In this document: in pieces, positions 44,701 to 49,454 of the stretch | Layout: each line of letters begins with the position of its first letter | Numbering within the stretch: the first letter of the stretch is position 1 | Origin: Trissonchulus latispiculum | Taxonomy: Eukaryota; Nematoda; Enoplea; Enoplida; Ironidae | DNA: 64,000 nt | Assembly (NCBI GenBank): GCA_030248195.1 | Contig: JASAND010015711.1 | Location: 52,987 to 116,986, forward strand | Reading direction: 5' to 3' | Position numbers and translations under genes: made by a program | Notes under the pieces: generated by a model | What the model was told of the DNA's origin: nothing | Seen by the model: only the letters and a program-made list of their open reading frames with translations | Database searches by the model: none

Positions 44701-46917
44701 TGAGCTGACTGTAAAAGACATTGATCAATTTTTCAGTTTTTTTGTTTGTTTTTTATTTTCAGGGTTGCATTGAATTATCAGAGTTTCTGTTGTTGAATGG
44801 TGCTAAAGTGAATGTACAGGATAAAAATGGTCTCTCTCCCATGCATCTTGCCTCACAGTTAGGACACACTGGGTCTGTAACTTTTTTATATTAAATATGC
44901 TTTTAGTTGGAGCATTGCGTTTCAACTTGGGCTGTGCTCAGTTTGTATTCTTTATGCTCTCATTTATAAAGAATTTTCACTATTAGCTTAAAACAACTGA
45001 AGTTAGTCATTTTCAGCGGTGTTTGCCATTATCGCTAGAATTTGCAAAACATTTTCCAAGTATCTTCTATTTTGGGTGAACTATCTCCTTTCAAGGTGCA
45101 TTCATAGTCGCAAACGCACGACGTGCGTATACGCGCGTCGACGCATCTGATTGTAACATGCCGTTTTAACCGTTTAAAATCAGTTGTAACTAATTCGTGC
45201 TCACGAACGCATGCAGACGCTTCCGTACGCGCGTTTCCGCGCGTCTGCTTGCGACAGGAACTATGAATGCACCTTCAGTTTTGATGACTTTGGTTTCCCA
45301 TTATGCTGCACAAGTACGAAATTTGTTTAATGTTTAATTCAGCACGACCTAATTTGCGGCGGGAGCGGGAGTTATGCTTCATATACACTTTGAATCTGTC
45401 AGACTTGTAATAATTATGGGTGTATGACCCTTATGTATTAGGTACTCTTGGTACAACTTAAGGGGTCTTACCCATTATCTCCCCACAGCTCCGAAGAAGC
45501 ACTATTTGACGGATTGAATTGAGGTTTTCGGACATGCTGATTTGAAAAATGCAAAAATTTTTAAAAATTTAAAAATTTCTTAAAATTTTAGTTGTTATGG
45601 GGGGACCAAGGGTATCAAAAATATTTTTTGTCCATGAGTTTGTTGCAAACTTCATACAGGGGTTTTCTGAGGCACTGAGCGTGAATCTGAAATCAGTTTT
45701 TCGATTCAGTTTTTCATTAGCTCAGAATAAGCTTACATTTTAAGCTTAAAACTTTAGCTTATACTAAGCTAACGAAGGAGCTGAATCGAAAAACTAGTTT
45801 CTGATTCCTGCTCAGCGCCACAGGAAATCCCTGTATGCAAGTTGTCAGCAAAATCATGGACAAAATTATTTTTGATCCCATTGATCCCCCTTACCAACTA
45901 AAAATTTAAAATTTTTTAGATTTTGAAATTTTTGCATCTTTGTCCGAAAACCTTCCCCTACCAAATTTCAACTGAATCCGTCAAATTGTGCTTCTTTGTT
46001 GCTTCTTCGGAGCTGTGGGGGCGTAATGGGAAAGACCCAAATTATAAGTACTGTTCTCTACATAATTGTCTGTTTTGTATTTAGTCACGTGTGTCAACTA
46101 TTGAAACGTGGTGCCAATCAGTCGTTACTGAATTGTCAGGGGCAAACACCTTTAGATATCGCAGTGGAAAAGAAAAATGCTGATATTGTCACATTGTATG
46201 TTAATTGATTACAAAAAGGCTAGTATGGTCAACAAGAATAATATCGTTGCGAAGCATACTTCAGCGCAGTCTCAGTTTAATAAATTCCTTTCCCGCTATT
46301 GATTTCTCGCTTTGCTTCCACAAGTAGGCGTTTGCAGCACTTCGCTTGCCTTTGGCTTGGATATTAATCTACCTCTCTAACTTTTTAATTTGGATTAAAT
46401 TTAATTTGTTTTGACATAATAACTGTTCTAATCTAACAGATAACTCGGTCTTTGTCTTTTTGTCTTTTCAGACTAAGAGTGGCAAAACTGAATTTGGATG
46501 CGAGAAATGGTGACGAGTCCAGTGGAATAGGTGTGTGCTTTGGTTTATCTTCAATCTGCTTAATAAATTCTAATAACACTCGATAAATATTCAGATTCTG
46601 ATTGGCTTACATAAATTTGTCAAATTCCTTTTTAGTACATGATATTATTATTCTTATGTTGTTTGTTTTATTTTTTATTTTTTGTACTTATGGGTTTGTT
46701 TATTTTGTTTTTGTCTGCAGACGATCAGACTTTCTCCGATGTGGTTCGCGATATAGCTCAGTCTAGAAGTGAACGCTTTGTGTTGGATAAATCGCCAGGC
46801 AGTGCCATAACCCCGCAAACTCCCCAACAGCAACAGCAGTCGGAACAGCAGTCACGGTCAACTTTGACACCTCAACTTTCTACAACTGAAATTCAGGAGG
46901 ATATTGTGAATGTTTAA
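12068..46917 (+). CDS. ACAP: ACAP-type Arf GTPase-activating protein (BAR-PH-ArfGAP-ankyrin), 22 coding exons
   Basis: Proteins of this family stimulate GTP hydrolysis on Arf6 at endosomal and plasma membranes and act in endocytic recycling. The exons are 12068-12117, 13798-13855, 14591-14649, 14825-14942, 16256-16314, 17943-18126, 18305-18349, 20554-20721, 20998-21098, 21367-21579, 25013-25124, 25644-25744, 25881-26006, 26218-26385, 26830-27032, 43191-43367, 43579-43650, 44476-44633, 44763-44872, 46085-46195, 46472-46530 and 46721-46917. All have AG and GT borders, all phases agree, and the total is exactly 883 codons including stop. The start ATG opens the family's conserved N-terminal SLKDSPRF motif. 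Donors of exons 9 (GTTTAA), 15 (GTGCGT) and 19 (GTCTGT) are weak, so those ends are least certain. At 882 residues it is longer than the human ACAPs I know (about 740-830), partly from loops in the PH domain and a long linker. I cannot assign it to ACAP1, 2 or 3. Confidence 0.93.
12118..12158. repeat. TA microsatellite at the exon-1 splice donor
   Basis: A (TA)n tract starts with the GT of the exon-1 donor, so the donor reads CAG then GTATATAT. The tract is broken by two ACG steps. Length changes in it would alter intron 1 only. Confidence 0.85.
12418..13463. mobile_element. Non-autonomous terminal-inverted-repeat element in ACAP intron 1
   Basis: The left end AGAGGTCGGGGGAAAAAACC and the right end GGTTTTTCCCCGACCTCT are inverted copies about 22 bp long. 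Secondary copies of the same word (AAAAAACCAACCC near 12450 and TTGGTTTTTCCC near 13255) lie inside both ends. The 1046-bp body is AT-rich and has no transposase. TATAT-type sequence flanks it, but no certain target duplication can be fixed. It lies between coding exons 1 and 2. Confidence 0.75.
14070..14430. repeat. Dispersed G/C-rich element, family of 41226-41541
   Basis: The left end GGCTTTTTCCTTGGCAAAAG matches GGCTTTTTCCTAGGCAAAAA at 41228. Inside follow TTTCTGGGGGGAG, an AAATAGCT-rich part, and GAAGCGGGAAAA or GAAGCCGGAAAA words in both. The right end of this copy is not clear. It lies in ACAP intron 2, just before exon 3. Confidence 0.6.
14953..15157. mobile_element. 205-bp hairpin insertion with 16-bp target duplication beside exon 4
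   Basis: Identical 16-bp direct repeats AAAAAGGTATGAACAG flank the insert (14937-14952 and 15158-15173). Within it, 14951-15010 and 15039-15098 are perfect 60-bp inverted copies around a 28-bp spacer. The target duplication contains the exon-4 splice donor (AAG then GTATGA), so a second copy of that donor now lies 221 bp downstream. A long duplication without inverted termini at the borders suggests target-primed retroposition. A 44-bp relative of one hairpin arm was inserted at 28397-28440. Confidence 0.8.
15537..15820. repeat. Dispersed element (AGGATTTTGAAAAGGG family), copy in ACAP intron 4
   Basis: It shares with 37640-37912 the words CAGGATTTTGAAAAGGG, GGGGGTCTG, CAAAAAGT, AAAAATAGC and ATCCCAAAA, then a CTAGA, CCCCTTGAA, CCTGGG or CCTAGG, GCCTTG ending. 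The ends are weakly inverted (CCCGTACCCAGG against CCTAGGTGCGG). No coding content. Fragments of a similar type lie at 24590-24840, 39890-40800 and 53160-53930. Confidence 0.6.
16315..17050. repeat. Dispersed repeat starting at the exon-5 donor, family of 22035-22760
   Basis: Both copies open with a short palindrome around GCGCxAxAGCGC, then CCCTATAATATGGGT or CCTACATAATATGGGT, GCGCGGCCC, a GAGAC segment and TGCCAGCTAA. Further on they share CGTTTGTTTTTT, GGAACGATATGGGCATTTTGG-like and ACGATGAGCAT words. In this copy the repeat begins within a few bases of the exon-5 donor, so the insertion point nearly touched the splice site. Confidence 0.65.
17256..17435. repeat. Single-arm relative of the 23.5-24.3 kb foldback
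   Basis: It carries the ordered words AATATGGGT, AGGACTAGGTT, TTAATATGGG, GAACTAGGTT, CTAATATGG, CAGCTTCGCTGA and AACCCATATTCGCG. The same words appear in both arms of the element at 23549-24314. Only one arm is present here. Confidence 0.6.
18841..18939 (+). other. Possible alternative cassette exon of ACAP in the BAR helix 2/3 loop
   Basis: A 99-bp stretch follows CAGCGTAG, ends before GTACCC and is open in the phase shared by exons 7 and 8 (0 to 0). It would add 33 residues, including VGVIGPKLDMTRTQISPRPD, at the turn between the second and third BAR helices without breaking the frame. The polypyrimidine tract is weak, and no relative known to me has this insert. It is offered as a candidate, not as part of the main model. 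Confidence 0.25.
19519..19895. mobile_element. G/C-tract element flanked by 10-bp direct repeats, ACAP intron 7
   Basis: CCTATAAGCA occurs at 19509-19518 and 19896-19905, immediately outside an AT-rich core bounded by G- and C-tracts. The inner ends (ATAACGTGGGG and CCCCGTGTTAAT) are roughly inverted. The end word CCxTGTGTTAAT recurs at 9484 (inverted), 44112, 50303 and 51168 (as CCTATGTTAAT), marking a dispersed family. Confidence 0.6.
20998..25124 (+). CDS. ACAP: ACAP exons 9-11: pleckstrin homology domain (residues about 264-385)
   Basis: The PH domain binds phosphoinositides and recruits the protein to membranes. Strand 1 reads VMEGYLYKRALKAFKTFKRR across the exon 9/10 junction. RWFEIRNNQLCYSKR follows, and the final helix is LLQADSESLCNAWIKALQR, with the invariant Trp. 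Between strands there is an acidic, Gly- and Ser-rich insertion of about 20 residues (SGGPSSSAGGDATDDLND) that looks longer than the usual loop. Intron 10 is 3.4 kb and holds two repeat arrays. Confidence 0.9.
22035..22775. repeat. Dispersed repeat, family of 16315-17050, leading into the minisatellite
   Basis: It starts with GGGGCGCGATAGCGCCCC and ATAATATGGGTATAAAGGCG and ends with ACGATGAGCATACTGC. This matches the order seen at 16315-17050. The 149-bp tandem repeat follows at once and is absent from the other copy. Confidence 0.65.
22776..23440. repeat. Minisatellite, 149-bp unit, about 4.4 copies
   Basis: The unit contains CCCACCCACTGTGGGTCCGG, GTGTGGGTCAAAA, GTCTTCAAA, TGGTCAAGTTTGGTATCAAA, GCCCTTGGCGAGGCGATCAA and TTTGTCATTATGCCACCCAC. 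Starts of GGCGAGGCGATCA recur every 149 bp (22865, 23014, 23163 and 23312). Copies differ by few bases, so amplification is recent. The unit is open in a frame, and because 149 is not a multiple of three, overlapping open frames result. They are not genes. It lies in ACAP intron 10. Confidence 0.92.
23549..24314. mobile_element. Foldback element with 185-bp arms, ACAP intron 10
   Basis: The left arm (23549-23735) and right arm (24131-24314) are nearly exact reverse complements, beginning ACAAGTAATAAAAATGCTCC. The spacer of about 400 bp is AT-rich. No transposase and no certain target duplication. The arms would form a strong hairpin in the intron RNA. Confidence 0.85.
24590..24845. repeat. 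Dispersed element fragment (CTGGGGGCTCTGCCCCCCAG type)
   Basis: It contains AACTTCTGGGGGCTCTGCC followed by a C-tract and GGGTTTAGGG, then C-tracts near 24770 and 24810. Related GGGGGCT palindromic words occur at 15595, 40440, 40585, 53345 and 53640. The ends cannot be placed. Confidence 0.5.
25644..27032 (+). CDS. ACAP: ACAP exons 12-15: linker and ArfGAP catalytic domain (residues about 390-588)
   Basis: Exon 13 carries the zinc finger CADC, 16 residues, CIAC (Cys437, 440, 457 and 460), then GIHR with the catalytic arginine finger at Arg465. Exon 14 continues with SLLLDAWEPEHVKLM, and exon 15 with AWIRAKYVEKRF, both family hallmarks. After GIHRSL the sequence is SVQVSKPRS, where the family usually has GVHFSKVRS, so a Gly and a His of a conserved stretch are replaced. 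Zinc ligands and Arg are intact, so activity is likely but not certain. The tail of exon 15 is a Ser-rich linker. Confidence 0.9.
27033..27632. other. ACAP intron 15, left flank of the Polinton
   Basis: AT-rich intron sequence with no exon or named repeat visible. TGCCAG at 27627-27632 directly abuts the Polinton and is the candidate left target duplication. Confidence 0.4.
27633..27835. repeat. Polinton left terminal inverted repeat
   Basis: This block matches 41597-41799 in inverted orientation at roughly 80 percent by eye. On the minus strand both contain a frame with NVIRV, then SGFG and TGYGSGIVPEPP. The frame starts within the hammerhead-like motif, so it may be chance or a leader peptide. 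The inner end holds the ribozyme-like motif. Confidence 0.8.
27764..27830 (-). ncRNA. Hammerhead ribozyme-like motif A (type III layout), in the left terminus
   Basis: Read on the minus strand: stem III strand ending ACG, cleavage site after GTA, then stem I ACGG with a 10-nt loop and CCGT. Next comes core CTGATA, stem II GACCTC with loop GTGACG and GAGGTC (6 bp, perfect), GAAA, and stem III partner CGT. The only fault is one missing base in the CTGATGA core, so this copy is probably inactive. Stems I and II are perfect. Cleavage would fall between 27819 and 27818. Confidence 0.7.
27890..28565. repeat. Tandem duplication of about 340 bp inside the Polinton
   Basis: The two copies (about 27895-28235 and 28270-28565) share ACCGGTTT, AAAACCATTATAACAAAAGT, AAATCAAACAATAGGTAAAA and GTGGGATGTCAAGGTCA in order. 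The second copy has gained a 44-bp insertion at 28397-28440, for which the first copy gives the empty site. Confidence 0.75.
28397..28440. mobile_element. 44-bp micro-insertion with 15-bp target duplication
   Basis: CAAAAGTATTCTAAT flanks it on both sides (28382-28396 and 28441-28455). The related tandem copy near 28063 has the uninterrupted site. The insert, with AACGTGGACACCCA at its centre, matches one arm of the hairpin insertion at 14953-15157, which also has a long target duplication. Confidence 0.75.
28620..30055. other. Polinton interior with little recognisable coding sequence
   Basis: It contains a 62-codon open frame at 28746-28934 (+) with no recognised domain. There is also a small exon-like stretch at 29142-29185 (+), preceded by TAATTGCAG at 29089-29097 and ending at a consensus donor GTAAGT; its frame MEQEIYEIGDILDY is acidic. 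AATAAA signals lie at about 29458 and 29528. The last 300 bases are C- and A-rich. No integrase motif was found. Confidence 0.4.
30056..31286 (+). pseudogene. RING-finger gene of the Polinton, spliced and broken
   Basis: A 5' part (30056-30220) encodes a hydrophobic start followed by a helical stretch (DDLENALTIVHTYMKKF) and ends at a GTAGGAG donor. A second part starts after TTCTTTACAG at 30338 and is cut by a foldback element (30389-30830). Coding resumes to about 31010 (GTAAGCAA donor), and the RING exon starts after TATATTTTAG at 31119. The RING shows CSHHVCYRC and ECPLC, the C-x-H-x2-C-x2-C and C-x2-C ligand pairs of a C3HC4 ubiquitin-ligase domain. The second zinc-ligand position is a TGA stop (31143-31145). 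That the parts form one gene is inference. Confidence 0.6.
30389..30830. mobile_element. hAT-like foldback element with 8-bp target duplication
   Basis: The arms (about 30389-30590 and 30650-30830) are inverted copies sharing CATTAAGAAGTGCAAG, TAAGACGTTTCAACTAAGCC and GCAGTTGCCTTCTGC. The outer ends are TGTAAGGGGT and the complement of TTAGGGGTG. The flanks TGTTTTAG and TATTTTAG (30381-30388, 30831-30838) differ at one base and fit an 8-bp duplication. It interrupts the RING gene. Confidence 0.75.
31388..31450 (-). ncRNA. Hammerhead-like motif B, decayed
   Basis: On the minus strand the layout GCGTA, stem I (AGGG to CCGT), CTAATAA, stem II region GACCTCGTGGC and TAAA follows motifs A, C and D base for base. 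The core, however, carries G-to-A changes and GAAA has become TAAA. It is recognisable only through its relatives and is not expected to cleave. Confidence 0.5.
31451..32276. other. Polinton interior without recognised gene
   Basis: AT-rich sequence between motifs B and C. A minus-strand open frame of 80 codons (31998 down to 31756) has no recognised domain. An A-rich part near 31590-31660 holds nothing further. Confidence 0.35.
32277..32340 (-). ncRNA. Hammerhead ribozyme-like motif C, downstream of the polymerase gene
   Basis: On the minus strand: AAAACCGTA, cleavage, stem I (ACGG to CTTT, weakened), core ATGATGA (first base changed), stem II GGCCC with TTTAGCGG and GGGGTC, GAAA, then CGGTTT. 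Stem III pairs AAACCG with CGGTTT, six perfect base pairs. Compared with motif A both strands of stem III changed together, which is covariation. An AATAAA lies at 32351-32346, 14 nt before the predicted cleavage between 32332 and 32331. The polymerase stop codon is 29 nt further upstream. Confidence 0.65.
32380..34300 (-). pseudogene. Polinton protein-primed DNA polymerase B, frameshifted
   Basis: This is the replicative polymerase of Polintons. On the minus strand the N-terminal part (34294 down to 33932) matches the exonuclease-side region (RFIDTCQLM). The middle (33582 down to 32986) contains DANNLYGWAMS, the palm motif A with its catalytic Asp. The next part (32992 down to 32798) contains LLFTDTDSL, palm motif C. 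The end (32738 down to 32380) holds FCGVRSK and FDDKRYLLDVGI, typical of the C-terminus. The parts alternate between frames, with at least five breaks, and the exonuclease start is missing, so it is dead. Breaks are described only, not repaired. Confidence 0.88.
34318..34446 (+). pseudogene. Probable Polinton capsid protein fragment
   Basis: A short + strand frame ending in a TAA contains DKFVLISD and EYKVKV. This resembles a conserved stretch of the F54H12.2-like capsid proteins found in Polintons. It starts next to the end of the polymerase remnant on the opposite strand. Only about 40 codons survive, so the call is tentative. Confidence 0.4.
34447..35140. other. Polinton interior without recognised gene
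   Basis: AT-rich sequence with a G-tract next to an A-tract at 34757-34795. No motif, exon or repeat family was identified. Confidence 0.35.
35150..35510. repeat. G-rich purine stretch nested in the Polinton
   Basis: The segment is GC-rich and rich in GGGG and GAAAA words, unlike its AT-rich surroundings. It contains CCCCGCCGCGGGGCGG and GGGGTGGGGGTGAG. A 137-codon + frame crosses it, but the composition is simple and no domain is visible. A nested repeat is the most likely explanation. Confidence 0.45.
35560..36430. other. Polinton interior with an unassigned open frame
   Basis: A + frame at 36019-36282 (87 codons) is rich in aromatic residues and has no recognised domain. The surroundings are AT-rich. 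Nothing further is supported. Confidence 0.35.
36440..37590 (+). pseudogene. hAT-family transposase remnant nested in the Polinton
   Basis: Near the end (37430-37570) a frame holds RTLLVLPIGSADAERFSVLK followed by LERQCLNILLRI. This is the C-terminal dimerisation region of hAT transposases (the usual pattern is an SAxxER or SxxVER core followed by a helix). Upstream coding-like stretches (37040-37110 and 37240-37370, with LDVDSTVDEWVAAL) lie in other frames and are broken by stops. No inverted termini were fixed. hAT genes are not part of Polintons, so this is a later insertion or recombinant. Confidence 0.65.
37640..37912. repeat. Dispersed element (AGGATTTTGAAAAGGG family), copy in the Polinton
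   Basis: It matches 15537-15820 in order: CAGGATTTTGAAAAGGG, GGGGGTCTG, CAAAAAGTGAA, AAAAATAGCAAAAA, ATCCCAAAA, CTAGACCCCTTGAA and a CCTGGGTGGGGCCTTG end. No coding content. Confidence 0.65.
37913..38712 (+). other. Polinton interior with unassigned coding-like frames
   Basis: A frame at 37901-38086 is acidic and ends MSDSFI. A second at 38221-38430 follows a TTCTTTCCAG-like acceptor at 38331. A G-rich nested repeat fragment lies at 38440-38530. No domain is recognised. Confidence 0.35.
38713..39185 (+). pseudogene. Polinton adenovirus-type cysteine protease, broken
   Basis: This protease matures capsid proteins. From an ATG at 38713 the frame shows KYIPKEIFMGVFP, a TGA stop (38791-38793), and in the same frame PACFIVNTDPS and GEHWVAMYF, whose His is the catalytic His. 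After a frame change come EYFDGYG with the catalytic Asp, then CGKYCVYF with the catalytic Cys. At least two breaks make it inactive. The order His, Asp, Cys and spacing fit the adenain/Ulp1-like fold. Confidence 0.82.
39186..39690 (+). pseudogene. TATA-binding-protein-like gene in the Polinton, two repeats, broken
   Basis: TBP folds as two similar repeats. The first (39186-39454) is one open frame with IVYNPRRFSGGVL, TFLLFTTGSFLCLGANS and a following helix, matching the TBP pattern YNPxRF, then ALIFxSGKxVCTGAKS. The second (about 39430-39690) is in another frame with several stops but shows ESELYSGLL and then GKFFITGLSNEQSIY, matching YEPELFPGLIYR and SGKxVLTGAK. Both repeats in the correct order make chance unlikely. 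It directly follows the protease. It may give element-specific transcription initiation; that role is inference. Confidence 0.65.
39885..40810. repeat. Dispersed elements nested in the Polinton (related to 53.16-53.93 kb)
   Basis: The stretch begins GGGCGTATCCAAGAGGGGTT and ends TTTCAAAATCCTGGATATGC, a weak inverted pair. Inside, AATACGCA, GAGACAATT, GTAGTTTGG, TCTGGCTTCTTCTGGGGGGC and a CCCCCAGAC segment recur in the same order at 53220-53390. No gene is recognised. Confidence 0.55.
40981..41220 (+). CDS. Unassigned Polinton open frame upstream of ribozyme-like motif D
   Basis: A 79-codon frame, probably the end of a longer gene since coding-like sequence runs up to it, includes NFWVTRLNDLLNGKSKISI and LLTFGMMEVGHFPVKAVAHV. 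No family is recognised. Its stop is followed by the nested element 41226-41541. Without that insert, the AATAAA at 41582 and motif D would lie about 50-70 bases after the stop codon. Confidence 0.4.
   Translation: MGSVGNQFDDNSNMSTNFWVTRLNDLLNGKSKISIIINYGKSDLLTFGMMEVGHFPVKAVAHVLRKMLVCTYLVYYVKA
41226..41541. mobile_element. Short inverted-repeat element nested in the Polinton 3' end
   Basis: The ends TGGCTTTTTCCTAGG and the inverted TAGGAAAAAGCCA bracket an interior with TTTCTGGGGGGAG, AAAATAGCT words and CCGGCGAAGCCGG. A relative lies at 14070-14430. It separates an element gene from its presumed poly(A) signal. Confidence 0.7.
41597..41656 (+). ncRNA. Hammerhead ribozyme-like motif D, in the right terminus
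   Basis: Read on the + strand: AACGTA, cleavage after 41606, ACGG loop AAGT (stem I reduced by a deletion), intact core CTGATGA (41622-41628), stem II GTCCTC, loop GTGGCG, GGGGTC (one mismatch and one wobble), intact GAAA (41647-41650), then TGTT pairing with AACG. Both catalytic core strands are intact, unlike in motif A. AATAAA at 41582-41587 lies 19 nt before the cleavage site. Stem I is weak, so activity is uncertain. Confidence 0.68.
41597..41799. repeat. Polinton right terminal inverted repeat
   Basis: Inverted counterpart of 27633-27835, ending CCATCTTATACCTACT. It is followed by TACCGG, the candidate target duplication of TGCCAG. The ribozyme-like motif is at its inner end and points outward, as on the left side. 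Confidence 0.8.
41806..43190. other. ACAP intron 15, right flank of the Polinton
   Basis: AT-rich intron sequence to about 42440, including a short fragment with AACTTCTGTGGGCTCCG near 42120. The dispersed repeat at 42440-43110 follows, and the exon-16 acceptor TTTTAGCAG is at 43182-43190. Confidence 0.4.
42440..43110. repeat. Dispersed repeat copy 2 (partner at 2810-3310)
   Basis: Same landmarks and orientation as 2810-3310: GAATAATTGC, GAGACGTAGGCAAGGCTACTG, GGCTCCATCC, CCCCTCATGG, CCCTTAGGATCC and GGGTCCTTTTTCACCC. This copy has extra G-rich sequence at 42615-42725. Confidence 0.6.
43191..46530 (+). CDS. ACAP: ACAP exons 16-21: linker and ankyrin repeats (residues about 589-817)
   Basis: Exons 16-17 encode a Ser- and Thr-rich linker (SVCTLESALKEVGL, then RRSSRLNSTFGSDS). 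Exons 18-20 encode ankyrin repeats: LLWKAVGALEYENVCRAIAQ with TPLFEAVR, ELSEFLLLNGAKVNVQDKNG with SPMHLASQLGHTG, and LLKRGANQSLLNCQGQ with TPLDIAVEKKNADIVTLL. The TPLxxAV and GAxVNxxD patterns are those of ACAP ankyrin repeats, a protein-binding module. Exon 21 continues RVAKLN, as in the relatives. The exon-19 donor GTCTGT is weak. Confidence 0.9.
43690..44125. repeat. G-rich dispersed element in ACAP intron 17
   Basis: Starts with a GCGGGGGGTCTG segment and ends ACCCTGTGTTAATATTATGC, the end word of the family also seen at 19519-19895, 50265-50345 and 51110-51215. The middle is AT-rich with ACAAGTC and AAGCCCCCTCC words. There is no gene. Confidence 0.55.
45094..45274. mobile_element. 181-bp inverted-repeat element with GCGCGTC motifs, ACAP intron 19
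   Basis: Perfect 14-bp inverted termini AGGTGCATTCATAG and its complement, flanked by TCA on both sides (45091-45093 and 45275-45277), a possible 3-bp target duplication. The interior has ACGCGCGTCGACGC words near both ends, as in the relative at 8127-8484. Confidence 0.8.
45463..46036. mobile_element. Foldback element 50 bp before ACAP exon 20
   Basis: The left end GGGTCTTACCCATTATCTCC and the right inverted GCGTAATGGGAAAGACCC are followed inward by CCACAGCTCCGAAGAAGC and its complement. The inner part is also partly palindromic around TTTTCGATTCAG. Its right end lies just upstream of the exon-20 acceptor region. Confidence 0.75.
46721..46917 (+). CDS. ACAP: ACAP exon 22: C-terminal tail and stop codon
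   Basis: The tail starts DDQTFSDVVRDIAQ, matching the family pattern in which the ankyrin repeats are followed by a short acidic helix (ETYxDIFRDFSQ in relatives). A Gln-rich stretch (TPQQQQQSEQQS) follows, and the end is EDIVNV before TAA at 46915-46917. The acceptor is a good TTTGTCTGCAG. Confidence 0.92.
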
Positions 46918-48702
46918 TTAATTCGATTGATGTATTATGTTTCATATTATGTTGTGTTTCTCATAATTTATTATGCGTTTGTACATTTCATTTATATACG
47001 TAGTATTAGCTATTTTTAAATGTAAATGTCTTGTTTCTTGGGGTCTTTCAAGAAAGGGTAGAGTAGAGTTGAGTTAAAATTAACTGTTTTAATTCGTTTT
47101 AACGCCACTCAAGCTTGAGTTTCACTCTTTTATCTCCTTCATGAAAAGTATTGAGTTAATTTGAACTCTACTGTATCCCATCTTGAAAAGGCACTTAGTA
47201 ATTAGTGATCCAAGAAAATTTTGTCAAAATGTTTAGAACAGTTCAGTTTATTTTGATTATGTGAAGTCTTTAGTTGTAAGGTGTTGTCTGGCTGGCTGAC
47301 AGAATGTCCTTGATTTTAGCGTATTTTAAATACGACTCGCATATCTTGCTCAGTGTGTTTTCGTTTATTGGTTTTTTCATGACTGACGAATTTGTATGAA
47401 TTCTTGAGTATGTTTGTCTGTCTTTTGCTTTCCACGCATTTGCTTTGCTTTGTTTGATTGAAATTAGTTAATTGTGTCACGGTATGTTATTTTTGATGTA
47501 ACTTTTAATGTTGTGGTTATGATTAAGAGTTATGTTTTCTAAAAAATTGTGAAATGTGTTTTTTATTTTCTCCTGTAAATGCTTATTTATGGTCAAGTAC
47601 CGAGCTTGTTTTTGTAGTAATTTTGTAAAACCAAGAGCACATAATACATAAAAGTATGACAACTTCATTTTCTATGTAGTTAAGCAAACCCCTTCATTTG
47701 CTATTGACGGCTCACCCCTCCCCAAAATTGTACCAAATGAATTCTCCGGTTATGCAAATGTTGAAAGTATACAGTTTGGACAAATTCATTTCAAACGTGA
47801 TGTTTTCATGCTTTAGTGTTCCAATATAGGGCTGGTGAGCTTACCTACCCTCGTTTATTCCGACCAAATACCCATTTGTGGGAGATGCCGGTAGGATCAT
47901 CTTTGCGGGGGATCGGCCGCGAGCACGGAAGGCGTGTTTTGCCTAACTAATATAAGCAAGAAGTTTGACTCTCTTATTCATTATGTACTCTTGATAAAAG
48001 TAACTGTTTAGCTCATCTCTGTGATAACGTCATTGAACACTGTAGTATCAATTAGATATCGGTGTTTTTGCACTTCGTTCCTATTTCTGGTGCCAATAAA
48101 CAACATACCACTGTGCACTTGTACGTGTACTTGTTTATTTGCAACAACGTGTACTTTTTATATTTATTATTTTTGCTGCATACATTTTTGATAGCATCTA
48201 ACCATATTATGTAACCTGAATTCTGATGAGTTTTTCTCAGCCTTTGTTTATACTAAAGCTTATATTTTAGTTTAGTCGTTATTGTCTTGTTTGTATATAC
48301 GTAACGGTCGTTTATATATTTTTGGAATTTAAGTTTCGAAACTACATAGTAGGAACTTCGTTTATTACTTCAGCAGCTAGCTTGAATTGCAATTCTTAAC
48401 TTTGTCTGGAACGTCTTTCCTAATATATTTCCCAAACAGAAATTTAGAGCGTATAATTTTAATTTTCGGAATTTCTTTTTCCAGTTTCTGTACCTTCGCT
48501 TTTATTTACAGTGCTTTTATGCTGTGTTATTGTTTTGCATTTATACTATTTTAGTATATAACTCAAATGCGATTTCTTGCCCATTACTTATTGGCGAGAG
48601 ACTAGTGCTTGTCTAAAAATGCTTTTCTTTCTCGATGTAACGGAGTTTTGCTTGTTGAAGCTTTTAAGAGGGCTTTTGTATTTCCAGTTTGATAATTGTA
48701 AC
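46918..48702 (+). other. ACAP: ACAP 3' untranslated region, with candidate poly(A) signal
   Basis: AT-rich sequence with no further exon. An AATAAA at 48095-48100 is the first good poly(A) signal after the stop. Another lies at 49555, beyond a transposon. If the first is used, the 3' untranslated region is about 1.2 kb. Confidence 0.45.
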
Positions 48703-49446
48703 TAGAGTTGTGCCGTTAAGAAATTTTCCTGGCCGGGTCCGGGCCCGGGCCTACTAACACCACCGGGCCGGGCCTTGGGCCGGGAGGCCCGATTCAAGGC
48801 CCGGTGTCAGGCCCGGGCCCGGAGGCCCGATTCAAGGCCCGGTGTCAGGCCCGGGCCCGAAGGCCCGACTCAAGGCCCGGCTCGGGCCGGGGGTCTTGTC
48901 TCGTTTACCCCCCCCAGTACTCAAAATCCTTAAAACTTGACCAAATGAGCTAAAATTTGGTGTGGGTATGTTTTCGACCACGCTGAGTTCAAATATTGCA
49001 ACATTTTTCGATTTCACGAAGTTAGAAATTTTTCGATTTCTAAGTGGGTACCAAGGGAAACAGAAAACTTTTTTGTCTTCGATTTTGCTGAAAAGACGTA
49101 TATAGGGGTTTTCGGGGTCGTAGAACACGAATCTGAAGTCCGTTTTTCGATTCAGCTTTCTGTTCGCTCAGTATAAGCTTACATCTTAAGCTTAAAGCTT
49201 TAGCTTTAAATTTTGCGGAAATTTTGCGATATTTGAACTCAGCGTGGTCGAAAACATACCCACACCAAATTTTAGCTCATTTGGTCAAGTTTTAAGGATT
49301 TTGAGTACTGGGGGAGGGGGGGGTAAACGAGACAAGCCGGGCCGGGCCTAGATGACAAGCCGGGCCGGGCCTGCTCTTCCAAAATCCGGGCCCGGGCCGG
49401 CTCGGCCCGGGCCCGAAGCCCGATTCAAGGCCCGGTCACAACTCTA
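48703..49446. mobile_element. hAT-type non-autonomous element with 8-bp target duplication
   Basis: Ends TAGAGTTGTG and the inverted CACAACTCTA are flanked by perfect ATTGTAAC repeats (48695-48702 and 49447-49454). Just inside both ends are dense GGCCCGGGCC and AAGGCCCG words. The centre is a foldback with arms around AATGAGCTAAAATTTGGTGT (about 48915-48990 and 49225-49300). An 8-bp duplication with TAG-type ends fits hAT. Confidence 0.88.
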
Positions 49447-49454
49447 ATTGTAAC

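Noticed and set aside
48703..49446. CpG-island promoter downstream of ACAP
   Set aside because: The GC-rich parts are the ends of a hAT-type element with exact target duplication.
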